Positions 18,374 to 30,234 of a stretch of 64,000 nt of DNA are shown here, piece by piece. Under the pieces are notes generated by a model. It searched no databases. It was not told where the DNA came from and was given only the letters and a program-made list of their open reading frames with translations. The DNA is taken from contig NZ_LEKH01000005.1 in the NCBI RefSeq assembly GCF_001029505.1, positions 1 to 64,000 of the forward strand. The letters are read 5' to 3'. This stretch comes from Rubrobacter aplysinae (GTDB taxonomy: Bacteria; Actinomycetota; Rubrobacteria; Rubrobacterales; Rubrobacteraceae). Each line of letters opens with the position of its first letter. The stretch's first letter is position 1. The position numbers and the translations under genes are program-made.

Positions 18374-19561
18374 CTACTTGTCCCAGCCGCCGCTTACCGG
18401 GTCTATCAGGCCCATGATCGGCATGATGTCCGGCAGATAATGCCCGGGCACTATCTCCTGCAGAAGCTGCATGTTCACGAAGCTCGGGTCGCGGTAGTGG
18501 ACGCGGTAGGGACGGTCCGAGCCGTCGCTTACTATGTGTACCGCGAACTCCCCGCGCGCGCCCTCGACGCGGCCGAAGCCCTCACCCTCTGCGGGCCGGA
18601 TGCGGCGGCCCATGTCGGCCATGACCTCGCCCTCGGGCAGCATCTGGAGCACCTGCTTGATGATCCTGATGCTCTGCATACACTCCGCGATGCGCACCCG
18701 GTACGAGGCCTCCACGTCCCCGGCTTCGTCCGTGACGACGTCGAAGTCCACCCGGTCGTACCAGCCGTAGGGATAGTCGCGGCGCACGTCGAAGTCCACA
18801 CCGGTGCAGCGTAGGGGCGGCCCGGTAAGGCCCATCTCAAGGGCCTGCTCCGGCGTCATCTTACCGACGTTTCTGGTACGGCCGATGAAGATCTCGTTAC
18901 CCTGTATGAGGTCCACGAGGTCGGGCTGGAAACGCTCCTCAAGTCCCTCGATGAACTCCCAGATCTTCTCCGGCATTCCGGGCGGCAGGTCGGCCTTCAC
19001 GCCGCCGATGCGGAAGTAGTGGTACATCATGCGCACGCCGGTGATCTCCTCGAAGATGTTCTGCAACCGCTCCCGCTCGCGGAAGGCGTACAGGATCGGG
19101 GTGAACGCCCCGAGCTCCAGCATCAGAAAGCCTATCGAAGGTATGTGGCTCGCCAGCCGCATCAGCTCGCTCATCAGCACCCGGATGGCCTCGGCGCGGG
19201 GCGGTATCTCCGCCTCCAGCAGATCCTCTACCGCCAGCACGTACCCGTGCTCGTTGTGGATGTTCGCCAGGTAGTCGAGGCGATCCGTCAGCGGGATGAC
19301 CGCCGGATACATCCGGTTCTCGGCGATCTTCTCCTGGCAGCGGTGCAGGTATCCCATTACGGGATCGCAGCGCACCACGGTCTCGCCGTCGAGCTCGAGT
19401 ATCAGCCGCAGCAGGCCGTGCATGGCGGGGTGCTGGGGGCCCATGTTCATGTCCAGCGCCTCCAGCCCGAACTCGTCGCGCACGTCGGGACCGGAGAGCC
19501 GTCCGGTCTTTCCGCTCAGGCTCGGCTCTAGCTGGTGGTCAATGCGTTCCTTGTCGAGCAT
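18374..19561 (-). CDS. nuoD: NADH-quinone oxidoreductase subunit D
   Basis: 49-kDa-type subunit of complex I that lines the quinone-binding site; a relative of the nickel-hydrogenase large subunit. The N-terminal [22 protein letters not shown] holds the quinone-site histidine. The C-terminus ends ...[20 protein letters not shown]; the family usually ends GSIDPVFGEVDR. The length is 395 residues and it is not fused to NuoC. It begins one base after the nuoC stop, so the two are probably coupled. Confidence 0.96.
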   Translation of the reverse strand: MLDKERIDHQLEPSLSGKTGRLSGPDVRDEFGLEALDMNMGPQHPAMHGLLRLILELDGETVVRCDPVMGYLHRCQEKIAENRMYPAVIPLTDRLDYLANIHNEHGYVLAVEDLLEAEIPPRAEAIRVLMSELMRLASHIPSIGFLMLELGAFTPILYAFRERERLQNIFEEITGVRMMYHYFRIGGVKADLPPGMPEKIWEFIEGLEERFQPDLVDLIQGNEIFIGRTRNVGKMTPEQALEMGLTGPPLRCTGVDFDVRRDYPYGWYDRVDFDVVTDEAGDVEASYRVRIAECMQSIRIIKQVLQMLPEGEVMADMGRRIRPAEGEGFGRVEGARGEFAVHIVSDGSDRPYRVHYRDPSFVNMQLLQEIVPGHYLPDIMPIMGLIDPVSGGWDK

Positions 19562-20053
19562 CTAACGCAACCCCTCGAATGTCCGTCTGGTGCTGATCTC
19601 GAAGCTCTTTACGAGCGGGTGGTGGTCGAAGTTGTCCTGCCACATGTACGGCCGGCGCAGATCGGGGTGCCCGGCGAATGCCACGCCGAACATGTCGTAG
19701 GCCTCCCGCTCGTGCCAGTTGGCCGTCGGGTACACGGCGGTGGCGGTCCCGATCACAGGCTCCTCGCCCTCGATGGCGGTCTTGATCATCACGCGCCCGC
19801 CACGCAGGTCCAGTAGCTCGTAGGTAAACTCGAACGAGCCTTCGCGGTCAACCACGGTGATGAACGAAAGGTGGATTATGCCGAGATCCTCCTTCGCGGT
19901 GGCGAGCACGGACTGCAGGCTCTCGGGAGGTATCACGACCTTCAGGGCGTTGCCCTTCGTGTCGTGCTCTTCCAACTCGTGCCGATCCCTGAAGCCTTCC
20001 AGGTAGCGCTCCAGTCGGGTGTCGAGATCCCCCTCGGGCAGGCTTATCGCCAT
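19562..20053 (-). CDS. nuoC: NADH-quinone oxidoreductase subunit C
   Basis: 30-kDa-type hydrophilic subunit that stabilises NuoD/NuoB. The 163 residues include the family signature WHEREAYDMFGVAFAGHPDLRRPYMWQDNFDHHPLVKSFE, which lies at about 115-150. It directly follows nuoB (stop and start adjacent) and precedes nuoD. Confidence 0.95.
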   Translation of the reverse strand: MAISLPEGDLDTRLERYLEGFRDRHELEEHDTKGNALKVVIPPESLQSVLATAKEDLGIIHLSFITVVDREGSFEFTYELLDLRGGRVMIKTAIEGEEPVIGTATAVYPTANWHEREAYDMFGVAFAGHPDLRRPYMWQDNFDHHPLVKSFEISTRRTFEGLR

Positions 20054-20923
20054 CTACTCGCCGCCCCTCTTCTCTCCGTTTTCCGCGCCATCGTTCTTCT
20101 GAGAGCCGCTCTCTTCGTTCTCTTTGCCCTCAGACTTTTTCTCGGCGGTCGCGGTGGCGGACTGCGGCTCGGTGTTCTCGGCCTTCCCGGCCTCTTCCGA
20201 CTTCGCCTTCTCGGCCTCCTTGCGGGCCTTCTCCTCGGCCTTGAGCTTCTTCTTGGTCTCGGGCGGGATCCAGCCCACATCCGTCTGCGGGCCGGGCGGC
20301 ATGCCCTTGCGCTCGAACACGTAGGTGCGGGGCATCTCTTTTATGCCCGCCGGGCGGTCGGCCTTGCCCTCGCTGATGTTCGCGTACTCGCGCTCGGGCA
20401 GGTACTCCTGGATCTCACCCTCGTCGTCCACGAGCGCCGGGCGGGGCTTGTCGTAGCGCACCTGTGAGTCCCGCTCTACCTTCTTTTGTAGCGTGAGGAT
20501 ACCGTAGATCAGGGCCTCGGGCCTCGGCGGACACCCGGGGACGTACACGTCGACCGGAATCACCCGGTCCGCCCCCATGAGCACCGAGTATCCGTCGAGG
20601 AACGGACCACCCGAGATGGCGCAGGCCCCCATCGCTATCACCCACTTGGGCTCTGGCATCTGCTCGTACAGCCGGGTCATGCGCTCGGCCATCTTGGTCG
20701 ATACGGTGCCGCTGACGATCATCACGTCGGCCTGTCTCGGGGAGCTCATGAACGGGCTGCTCCCGAACCTCTCGAGATCGTTGTGCCCCATGCCCGTGCT
20801 CATCATCTCTATGGCGCAGCACGCCAGCCCGAACTGCAAGGGCCACAAAGAGTTCTTGCGGGCCCAGTTGAACACCCGATCCGTGCTCGTGGTTATTATG
20901 TTGGGCTCGCTGAAGCTCTGCAT
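20054..20923 (-). CDS. nuoB: NADH-quinone oxidoreductase subunit B with long charged C-terminal tail
   Basis: Carries cluster N2, the last iron-sulfur cluster before quinone. The ligands are in [19 protein letters not shown] and [14 protein letters not shown] (residues about 30-145). The start is ATG at 20923, overlapping the nuoA TAA by one base; the frame stays open further upstream but only as an overprint of nuoA. The conserved core ends near residue 165. A tail of over 100 residues follows, in its last 70 rich in Glu, Lys and Ala with no predicted domain. Typical NuoB has about 160-220 residues against 289 here. Confidence 0.94.
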   Translation of the reverse strand: MQSFSEPNIITTSTDRVFNWARKNSLWPLQFGLACCAIEMMSTGMGHNDLERFGSSPFMSSPRQADVMIVSGTVSTKMAERMTRLYEQMPEPKWVIAMGACAISGGPFLDGYSVLMGADRVIPVDVYVPGCPPRPEALIYGILTLQKKVERDSQVRYDKPRPALVDDEGEIQEYLPEREYANISEGKADRPAGIKEMPRTYVFERKGMPPGPQTDVGWIPPETKKKLKAEEKARKEAEKAKSEEAGKAENTEPQSATATAEKKSEGKENEESGSQKNDGAENGEKRGGE

Positions 20924-21324
20924 TACACCCACTTTAGAGCCCCCTTCTTCCACTCGTAGATAAGCCCCACCGTAAGTATCCCGACGAAGATCGTCATCTG
21001 CACGAAGCCGTACAGCCCGAGGTCGCCGTACACCACGGCCCACGGAAACAGAAACAGCGCCTCGACGTCGAAGATGAGGAACGTCAACGCAAACACGTAG
21101 TACCGCACCGGAAACGGCCTCCAGGGGTCCGTCACCGTCTTCTCGGAGGTCTCGTAGGTGGCCCGCTTGTCTACGGAGCCCTGTCTGCTGGGAGAGAGCA
21201 ACCGAGCCAGTACCATTACCACGGCCACGAAACCCGCTATGAGCAGGAGAGATATACCGAGATAAGCATACACGGCCCCGTAAGCCATCTCCTGCTGTAC
21301 CAGCGCCAACAACACGGACCCCAA
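20923..21324 (-). CDS. nuoA: NADH-quinone oxidoreductase subunit A
   Basis: First gene of the nuo operon; three-helix membrane subunit. The 133-residue sequence has [43 protein letters not shown], the diagnostic loop and second helix. The start is TTG at 21324, with AGAGGAG seven bases upstream. A later ATG at codon 13 is less well placed. The promoter at 21380-21352 leaves a leader of only about 20 bases. Confidence 0.95.
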   Translation of the reverse strand: MGSVLLALVQQEMAYGAVYAYLGISLLLIAGFVAVVMVLARLLSPSRQGSVDKRATYETSEKTVTDPWRPFPVRYYVFALTFLIFDVEALFLFPWAVVYGDLGLYGFVQMTIFVGILTVGLIYEWKKGALKWV

Positions 21325-21351
21325 CGATCAACTCCTCTCTTATATGCCGCA

Positions 21352-21380
21352 AATATACTCGTGTCACAAACAACTTTCAA
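21352..21380 (-). promoter_or_regulatory. Sigma-A-type promoter of the nuo operon
   Basis: Minus strand: TTGAAA (21380-21375), a 17-base spacer, TATATT (21357-21352). It lies 28 bases upstream of the nuoA start and is the only good promoter seen at the head of the 11-gene cluster. Confidence 0.7.
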
Positions 21381-21473
21381 GGAGCTACTATGAGTAGCAA
21401 AATGCGTTACAAGCCCGGCGCGTACCGCCCGGCCCGGGTTTGGGGCAGCGGTTTTCCGGGCTTTACCAGAGCT

Positions 21474-22538
21474 TTATCCGAGCTGCTTGAGCGGGGGTTG
21501 CGGAGCCTCGTGTTTGGCCCGGCCGTTGCGGGAGAGTATCTGGACGAACTGGACGAGCATCTGGCGGTAGGTTTCGAGGGAGCCGGAGAGCACGTGCTCG
21601 CGGGGACCGTGGTGACCGCCGCCGACGGGCCCGAACTCCACGCCCGGGACCCCGGCTCGCTGGAAGTAGACTATGTCGGAGGCCCCGTGGCGGCCGACGC
21701 TCACGGGGTTGCCGTGAAAGTGGCGGGCGGCCACCTCGCGCAGGGCCTTGACGAAGGGGTTGCGGCGGGAGACGTAGGTCGGCTCGCGGGAGAAGAGTAC
21801 CTCGGCGTCGGCGGGGAGTTCTATGGAGCGGATCTGGCGCAGTATCTCCCGGGGCTCCTGATCCGGCAGATACCGGATGTCCAGCTCGTAGGAGCAGGTG
21901 TCGGGGACCCGGTTTATGACGTCTCCGCCGTGTATCTTTGCCAGGTTGACGCTCGGATGCGGGAAGAGGTCGCTGCGTTCGGAGGCGAACGGTAGCTCCT
22001 GCACGCGTCTGTAGTGCTCGTGGGCCAGCAGCACGGCGTTCTTGCCGAGCCAGGGCTGTGAGCCGTGGGCGCTCTCGCCGTGGGTGGTGATCTTCAAGTC
22101 GAGCACGCCCTTTGCCTGGACCCCGACGTGGAAGTCCGTCGGCTCTCCGGTTATAAGAAAATCCCCGGTGTGGCCGTTGTCTATGAGCACCTCGGCCCCG
22201 TTGGCCCCGCCGTACTCCCGCTCCTCGTCCGGCACGATGAGTAGCTCCACCGTGCCGTTGCAGCCTATGGAGTGCAGGTCCTTGACCGCGTACATCATGG
22301 CCGCTAGCGCGCCCTTCATGTCGTAGACGCCGCGGCCGTACAGCTCGCCGTGCTCCTCGACGGCTTCGAACTGCTCGTCACAGCCGGGTACCACGTCGGC
22401 GTGGCCGTGGAGCAGTATGCGCGGTCCCCCGGAGCCGACCCGGGCCACGAGCGAGGTGAGCTCGCCGGCCGGCCCCGCTCCTTTGTAGAGTGCGGTCTCT
22501 ATGCCGCGGGCGTCGAACCACCCGCTGATGAAGTCCAT
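21474..22538 (-). CDS. M20-family metallopeptidase/deacylase (ArgE/DapE/ACY1-like)
   Basis: Zinc-dependent amidohydrolase; the substrate cannot be told, ArgE- and DapE-type being both possible. LLHGHADVVPG (zinc ligands H and D), YGRGVYDMKGALAAMMYA, VPDEEREYGGANGAE and HGESAHGSQP are the M20 motifs. The ATG at 22538 gives 354 residues but starts inside the first helix of the fold. In-frame homologous-looking sequence (RGEVLSLTRRLVRYRSHHPAAVESA) continues upstream to a TAG at 22649-22647 with no ATG, GTG or TTG; only a CTG at 22631 is available. The gene is alone between the nuo promoter and murA. Confidence 0.85.
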   Translation of the reverse strand: MDFISGWFDARGIETALYKGAGPAGELTSLVARVGSGGPRILLHGHADVVPGCDEQFEAVEEHGELYGRGVYDMKGALAAMMYAVKDLHSIGCNGTVELLIVPDEEREYGGANGAEVLIDNGHTGDFLITGEPTDFHVGVQAKGVLDLKITTHGESAHGSQPWLGKNAVLLAHEHYRRVQELPFASERSDLFPHPSVNLAKIHGGDVINRVPDTCSYELDIRYLPDQEPREILRQIRSIELPADAEVLFSREPTYVSRRNPFVKALREVAARHFHGNPVSVGRHGASDIVYFQRAGVPGVEFGPVGGGHHGPREHVLSGSLETYRQMLVQFVQILSRNGRAKHEAPQPPLKQLG

Positions 22539-22745
22539 CGCAGACTCGACGGCCGCCGGGTGGTGAGACCTGTACCGGACGAGACGCCGGGTTAGAGAGA
22601 GAACCTCACCTCTGTCGAACCCGCCAACCAGAAAACCTGCACCGTCCTAGATTTCCTAACACTTTCCAACACAAGACACGAAGCCGTGTACGAAATTGTG
22701 TTCTTAACGCACGTAGACATACTATCATCCTCGCGGCGGGATGGA

Positions 22746-24041
22746 TCAGGCTTCGACCGAGGCGCCAGACTGGAAGACGACGCACGCGCCGAGCGAGGAG
22801 AGCTTTTCCTCGAAGCCGTCGTAGCCGCGGAGTATGTGACGGGCGCCGTCCACCGTCGTCGTACCCGAGGCGAGGAGGCCGGCCATCACCAGGGCCGCCC
22901 CGCCCCGCAGGTCGGGGGCCTCTACGATGGTGCCGGAGAGCTGATGAGGGCCTTTTACGAGAGCCCGGTGGCCGCCGAACAGGTCTATACCGGCGTCCAT
23001 GCGGTTAAGCTCCTCGGCGACCTGCAGCCGGTTCTCGTACACGTTCTCGGTGATGATCCCGGCCCCGTCCACCTGCGTGAGGAGCACCATCATCTGGGCC
23101 TGTAGGTCGGTGGCGAACCCCGGAAACGGCAGCGTGGAGACGTCCACGCCGCGTAGATCCCGCGGGTCCTCCACCCGGACCCGCAGGCCCCGGCCGTCGG
23201 CCACGTTTTCCACGTCCAGGCCCATGTCGTGTAGCTTCTGGAGCTCCATCTTGAGATGCTCGGGCCGCGCGCCCAGCACGGTCACGTCGCCGCCGGTGGC
23301 GGCGGTCGCCATCACCAGGGTTCCGGCCTCTATCCGGTCGGGCATCACGTCGTGCTCGGCCGGATGAAGCTCCTCGACGCCCTCTATGGTTATGAGCTCC
23401 GTACCGGCCCCCTCGACGTGGGCTCCCATGGCGTTCAGGAAGTCCGCCAGGTCCACCACCTCGGGCTCGCGGGCCCCGTTCTCTATGGTGGTGCGGCCGT
23501 GGGCGAGCACGGCCGCCATCATCACGTTCTCGGTGGCGGTAACGCTCGGGTACTGGAACACGATCTCGGCCCCGTGCAGGCCGCGCGGCGCCTCGGCCTT
23601 TATGAAGCCGTGGTCGAGCTCGATCTCGGCCCCGAGCGCCCGCAGCCCGTCGAGGTGGAAGTTGAACTTTCTGAGGCCCAGGTTGCACCCGCCGGGCGCG
23701 GAGACCTCGGCCTCCCCGAACCGGCCTACGAGGGGGCCGAGCACGACGAGACTCGCCCGCATCTGGCGCACCAGCTCGTAGGGGGCCGTGTAGGAGTCTA
23801 TGCGGGCGGCGTCCACGTGTAGGGTGTCGCCTTCGAAGTCCGCCTCCGCGCCCAGACCATCCAGCACGGCGCACATGGTGTCCACGTCCTTTATTCGCGG
23901 GACGTTGTGCAGGGTGCTCCGTCCGGGGGCGAGCAGGGCGGCCGCGATCAGCTTCAGCGCCGCGTTCTTGGCCCCGGAGACCTCCACCTCCCCGTGGAGC
24001 CTCTGGCCGCCTTCTATAAGGAACCTATCCGTGTTCTCCAA
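22746..24041 (-). CDS. murA: UDP-N-acetylglucosamine 1-carboxyvinyltransferase
   Basis: First committed step of peptidoglycan synthesis: adds enolpyruvate from PEP to UDP-GlcNAc; target of fosfomycin. GAKNAALKLIAAALL is the N-terminal signature and the fosfomycin-sensitive cysteine is kept in SAPGGCNLGLRK (about residue 115-120). The preferred start is TTG at 24041, preceded by GGGAGGGAG at proper spacing (431 residues); an earlier in-frame TTG at 24059 would use no such site. It lies downstream of atpC on the same strand, as in Bacillus. Confidence 0.95.
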   Translation of the reverse strand: MENTDRFLIEGGQRLHGEVEVSGAKNAALKLIAAALLAPGRSTLHNVPRIKDVDTMCAVLDGLGAEADFEGDTLHVDAARIDSYTAPYELVRQMRASLVVLGPLVGRFGEAEVSAPGGCNLGLRKFNFHLDGLRALGAEIELDHGFIKAEAPRGLHGAEIVFQYPSVTATENVMMAAVLAHGRTTIENGAREPEVVDLADFLNAMGAHVEGAGTELITIEGVEELHPAEHDVMPDRIEAGTLVMATAATGGDVTVLGARPEHLKMELQKLHDMGLDVENVADGRGLRVRVEDPRDLRGVDVSTLPFPGFATDLQAQMMVLLTQVDGAGIITENVYENRLQVAEELNRMDAGIDLFGGHRALVKGPHQLSGTIVEAPDLRGGAALVMAGLLASGTTTVDGARHILRGYDGFEEKLSSLGACVVFQSGASVEA

Positions 24042-24108
24042 TTTAGCTCTCCCTCCCAAGAGAGTGTGGGTAAATCTAGCTTATACAAGCCCAGTGCTTC
24101 TTACCCCC

Positions 24109-24558
24109 CTAACCCTGGCCGTACTCCCGCGCCACCCGTACCAGGCTCTCCGCCACCTTCACGCGACGGTCAAAGTCACGCTCGGCCCTTTCGGGGTCCT
24201 CGCTCTCGGAGATCCCTTCCGAGCGCTCGCGCTCTATCTCCTCTATACGGCTCTCGGCAGCCTCTACGTCTATCTCCCCGGCCTCGACCGCCTCCTCGAC
24301 CAGGATCAGGGCCAGGTTCTCGGAGACCTTGAAGAAGCCGTCGGAGGTTCCGTAAACTCGGGTCTCATTCCCCTGCTTGATGCGCACCGCCCCGGGCTCC
24401 GCGGTGGAAACCACGGGGGCGTGGTCGGCGAGGACGCCGAGGTCCCCGTCGGCTATGCGAACTATCACCCGGTCCACCTCGCCGTCGAAGACCATGCTCT
24501 CCGGAGTTATAACCCGGCAGAATAGCTGCCGGCCTCCGGTTCCGCGGCTCTCCGTCAA
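24109..24558 (-). CDS. atpC: F1Fo ATP synthase epsilon subunit
   Basis: Central-stalk subunit and intrinsic inhibitor of ATP hydrolysis. The N-terminal beta-sandwich (FCRVITPESMVFDGEVDRVIVRIADGDLGVLADHAPVVSTAEPG) is well conserved. The C-terminal helical part (about 95-149) is rich in Arg and Glu. The length is 149 residues. It follows atpD by four bases and is the last gene of the atp operon. Confidence 0.95.
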   Translation of the reverse strand: MTESRGTGGRQLFCRVITPESMVFDGEVDRVIVRIADGDLGVLADHAPVVSTAEPGAVRIKQGNETRVYGTSDGFFKVSENLALILVEEAVEAGEIDVEAAESRIEEIERERSEGISESEDPERAERDFDRRVKVAESLVRVAREYGQG

Positions 24559-24562
24559 CCTG

Positions 24563-27020
<2,458 letters not shown>

Positions 27021-27023
27021 TCT

Positions 27024-28643
27024 CTAGCCGCCCTGCTCCCCGGAACCCCCGGAGCCTTCGGAACTTTCAGCCTCGCCTTCCGGCTCGCCCGCAACGACGT
27101 TTGCGATGGTTCCGGTGTCGAGCGGCCGGTAGCTCTCGCTGAACCTGGCGAGCGCCTCGTCCAGCTTCTGCTTCGTGGCGTCCGACATCTCTTTCTCGTC
27201 CCGGATGGCGGCGAGGACCTCGCCGTGGGAGTCCCGGAGACGGTCCAGGAGCTGGGACTCGAAGTCCAGAACATTGTCGGGCTCTACGTCGTCCAGGTAA
27301 CCGTTCGAGGCGGCGTAGATCACGGCCACCTGCTCCTCGACCGGCATCGGCTCGCCCTCGTTCTGGGTCAGTATCGCCGTCAGGCGCTCGCCGCGGGAGA
27401 GCGTGGCCTGGGTGGCGGCGTCGAGGTCGCTGCCGAACTGCGCGAAGCTCTGCAGCTCGCGGAACTGCGAGAGGTCAATGCGCAGGGTGCCGGCGACCTT
27501 CTTCATGGCCCTGATCTGGGCCGACCCGCCGACGCGGGAGACCGAGTTACCGGTGTCTATGGCCGGCCGCTGGTTGGAGTTGAAAAGGTCGGCGTCGAGG
27601 AAGATCTGGCCGTCCGTGATGGAGATGACGTTGGTCGGGATGTAGCTCGATATGTCCCCGCCCTTGGTCTCGACTATGGGCAGCGCCGTTAGAGAGCCGC
27701 CACCACGCTCGTCGGAGAGCCGGGCCGCCCGCTCCAGGAGCCGCGAGTGCAGGTAGAACACGTCGCCGGGATACGCCTCGCGGCCCGGAGGCCGCCTGAG
27801 GAGGAGCATCATCTGCCGGTAGGCGGTCGCGTGCTTGGAGAGGTCGTCGTAGATCACCAGGGCGTCCTCGCCCCGCTCCATGAAGTACTCGCCGATGGCG
27901 CAGCCGGCGTACGGGGCCAGATACTGCGCCGTCGCGGACTGCGAGGCGGAGGCGTTGACGATGGTCGTGTACTCCAGCGCCCCGGCCTCTTCGAGCTCGC
28001 CCATCACACCCGCTATGGAGGAGTCCTTCTGGCCGACGGCGACGTAGATGCACTTAACGTCCTGGTCGCGCTGGTTGATTATGGTATCTATCGCGATGGA
28101 GGTCTTGCCGGTCTTGCGGTCGCCGATTATGAGCTCCCGCTGACCCCGGCCTATCGGGATCATGGAGTCTATTGCCTTGAGCCCCGTCTGCAGCGGCACG
28201 CTGACCGGCTGGCGGCGGATGATCCCGGGAGCCACGACCTCGACGTCCCGATCCTCCTCGAAATCTATCTGGCCCTTGCCGTCCATCGGCTCGCCCAGGG
28301 GCGTGACCACCCGGCCGAGCACGCCGCGACCCACGGGGATCGAGGCAAGCTCCCCGGTCCTGCGAACCGTCGAGCCCTCCTGGATGTGACGGTCGTCGCC
28401 CGCGATGATCGCGCCGACGTTGTCCTCCTCCAGGTTCAGCGCGAGCCCGAGCACCTTCTCCCCGCGGGTGTCCTCGAACTCCAGCATCTCCTGATACATC
28501 ACGTTCGACAGCCCGAATACCTGGGCGATGCCATCGCCGACCTCCAGAACCTGCCCGACCTCCTCGGTGCGGACCCGGCTCTCGTAGTCCGTTATGGCGC
28601 CCTTCAGAATGGAGGAGATCTCCTCCGGCCTCAGCCTACCCAC
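27024..28643 (-). CDS. atpA: F1Fo ATP synthase alpha subunit
   Basis: Non-catalytic nucleotide-binding subunit of the F1 head. The P-loop is [15 protein letters not shown] (about residue 170) and [14 protein letters not shown] lies near 370. The chosen start is GTG at 28643 ([15 protein letters not shown]), which has AGAGAGGTG at good spacing; an ATG 18 bases upstream would add MREVLQ. The start overlaps the atpH end by eight bases. The last 30 residues are acidic and glycine-rich ([18 protein letters not shown]), unlike most homologues. Confidence 0.96.
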   Translation of the reverse strand: MGRLRPEEISSILKGAITDYESRVRTEEVGQVLEVGDGIAQVFGLSNVMYQEMLEFEDTRGEKVLGLALNLEEDNVGAIIAGDDRHIQEGSTVRRTGELASIPVGRGVLGRVVTPLGEPMDGKGQIDFEEDRDVEVVAPGIIRRQPVSVPLQTGLKAIDSMIPIGRGQRELIIGDRKTGKTSIAIDTIINQRDQDVKCIYVAVGQKDSSIAGVMGELEEAGALEYTTIVNASASQSATAQYLAPYAGCAIGEYFMERGEDALVIYDDLSKHATAYRQMMLLLRRPPGREAYPGDVFYLHSRLLERAARLSDERGGGSLTALPIVETKGGDISSYIPTNVISITDGQIFLDADLFNSNQRPAIDTGNSVSRVGGSAQIRAMKKVAGTLRIDLSQFRELQSFAQFGSDLDAATQATLSRGERLTAILTQNEGEPMPVEEQVAVIYAASNGYLDDVEPDNVLDFESQLLDRLRDSHGEVLAAIRDEKEMSDATKQKLDEALARFSESYRPLDTGTIANVVAGEPEGEAESSEGSGGSGEQGG

Positions 28644-29181
28644 TTGCAACACCTCTCTCAAGCATCTTGTCCCGGAGCCTCTCTAGCTGCGCCCGGACGC
28701 TACCGTCCACTCGCCTGCCGCCAAACTTGAAGACCGCGCCGCCTATGAGGCCCGGGTCCACGCTCTGCCGGAGCAGTACCTCCCGGCCCTCTAGTATCTT
28801 GCCCAGCCTCTCCTTTATGCTCCCGAGCCTCTCCTCGGAGACCTCGACCGCCGTGACCAGCTCGACCTCCATCCTGCTCAGGTGCTCCTCGACCATGCTC
28901 TCGTAGCTTCGGACCGCGTCCTCCACGATCTCGGTGCGGTCATTGTCGGAGAGCAGCTTCAGGAAGTTGCGCGAAGACAGGGTCATGCGCTCTGTAAGGC
29001 CGTCTATGGCCCGCCGCTTCTGGCTCTCCGGCAGCTGGGTGCTGTGATAGAAGAGCCTTAGCTCGTCGTTCTCGCCGAGCGACCCGATAAACCCTTGCAG
29101 GTCCTCTAGCGTCTGCTCGAGCTCCTCGCGCTCGACGGCGGCCCCGAACAACGCCTCGGCATAGGTGGATGCGGCGCTCAC
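28636..29181 (-). CDS. atpH: F1Fo ATP synthase delta subunit
   Basis: Peripheral-stalk subunit that ties the alpha/beta head to subunit b (OSCP homologue). The 181 residues start [27 protein letters not shown]. The C-terminal [33 protein letters not shown] is the family signature. It overlaps the atpA start by eight bases and follows atpF. Confidence 0.94.
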   Translation of the reverse strand: MSAASTYAEALFGAAVEREELEQTLEDLQGFIGSLGENDELRLFYHSTQLPESQKRRAIDGLTERMTLSSRNFLKLLSDNDRTEIVEDAVRSYESMVEEHLSRMEVELVTAVEVSEERLGSIKERLGKILEGREVLLRQSVDPGLIGGAVFKFGGRRVDGSVRAQLERLRDKMLERGVASG

Positions 29182-29187
29182 GCGAAC

Positions 29188-29724
29188 CTACCTACCGCCG
29201 GGAGTGCCGGAGGCGGCCATCTCGGAGTCCAGGTCGTCGAGGGCCTGTTCAATGAGCCGCTCGTGCTCGTCGCGGTCCACCGCGCGGCCCAGGACCTGCT
29301 CGGAGGCCTGTATGACCATGCCCGCAGCCTCCTGCCGTACCTCCTGGAGCGCGGCGTCCCGCTCGCGACCGATCTCCTCCCGCGCCCGCTGGATTATGCG
29401 GTCGCTCTCCTCGCGGGCCTCGGTCCGGGATCGCTCTAGCTGGGCCTGGCCCTGCTTGCGAGACTCGTCGAGAATGCGACGGCCCTCGCCACGGGCCTCG
29501 TCTATCTGCCGCCGGTACTCCTCGAGGAGGTTCTGGGCCTCGCTCCGGGTCCGCTCGGCCTCCTCTATGGCCTCCTCTATCTGACTCTGGCGCTGCTCGA
29601 TCCTGTCCCGGATCGGTGGGTACACGTACCTGTACAGGAGGAGCAGGAGGATAATGAAGGTGATTATCTCCCAGAATATGAGGCTGGTATTCGGGAGGTC
29701 AAAGATTCCGGTCTCGTCCGACAC
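29188..29724 (-). CDS. atpF: F1Fo ATP synthase subunit b
   Basis: Stator stalk: one N-terminal membrane helix (FWEIITFIILLLLLYRYVYPPI, about residues 18-40) then a long charged coiled coil rich in Glu, Arg and Ala (about 40-160). The length is 178 residues. Only one b-type gene is seen, so the stalk would be a homodimer. It lies between atpE and atpH. Confidence 0.94.
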   Translation of the reverse strand: MSDETGIFDLPNTSLIFWEIITFIILLLLLYRYVYPPIRDRIEQRQSQIEEAIEEAERTRSEAQNLLEEYRRQIDEARGEGRRILDESRKQGQAQLERSRTEAREESDRIIQRAREEIGRERDAALQEVRQEAAGMVIQASEQVLGRAVDRDEHERLIEQALDDLDSEMAASGTPGGR

Positions 29725-29768
29725 GCGCCCTCCTTTCCCTGGTTAGTTTCGCAGGTCCTTACGGGACT

Positions 29769-30059
29769 CTAAAGGACGAAAGCGATGAGAATTGCGAACA
29801 CCAGGCCGTAGAGCGCGAACGCCTCGACCAGACCTATGCCCAGGAACATCCACACCCGGGACTGCTCGAAGGCCTCCGGCTGGCGGTGGATGCTCGCGAT
29901 GGTCTGGCCCAGCAGGTATCCCATGCCCGCGCCGGGACCGATCACCGCCGCGCCGGCCGCCACGCCGGTGCCCACGTACTTCATCGCCTGCTCTATGTCG
30001 CCCGAAGCCTGGAGCAACCCTAGTATCTCCACGGTTTTTAGCAGCGCCAGTATATCCAT
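29769..30059 (-). CDS. atpE: F1Fo ATP synthase subunit c
   Basis: Ring proteolipid. The 96 residues form two helices joined by the polar loop with RQPE. The first helix has the small-residue pattern GTGVAAGAAVIGPGAGMG. The ion-binding glutamate is in GLVEAFALYG. The residues around it lack the Ser/Thr next to the glutamate and the helix-1 Gln of sodium-type rings, so proton coupling is inferred. About 20 extra residues precede the first helix. Confidence 0.94.
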   Translation of the reverse strand: MDILALLKTVEILGLLQASGDIEQAMKYVGTGVAAGAAVIGPGAGMGYLLGQTIASIHRQPEAFEQSRVWMFLGIGLVEAFALYGLVFAILIAFVL

Positions 30060-30234
30060 CTAACTTGCTCCCCTCTCTTTTCTTACTTTTCTTGACTATC
30101 TTCTTATCCGACTTACTGAACTACCTACCTTACCAATCGGCCCGGCAAGCGCGGCCGGCCTCACGCCGCCTCGACCCAAGAAACCGCGCGGACGAAGCGG
30201 CGGCGTCCGGGCCTTTGCCGCTTACCCGGGCACC

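Noticed and set aside
20924-21373. 150-residue N-terminal extension of NuoB
   Set aside because: It is out-of-frame nuoA sequence; the ATG at 20923 overlaps the nuoA stop and fits NuoB.
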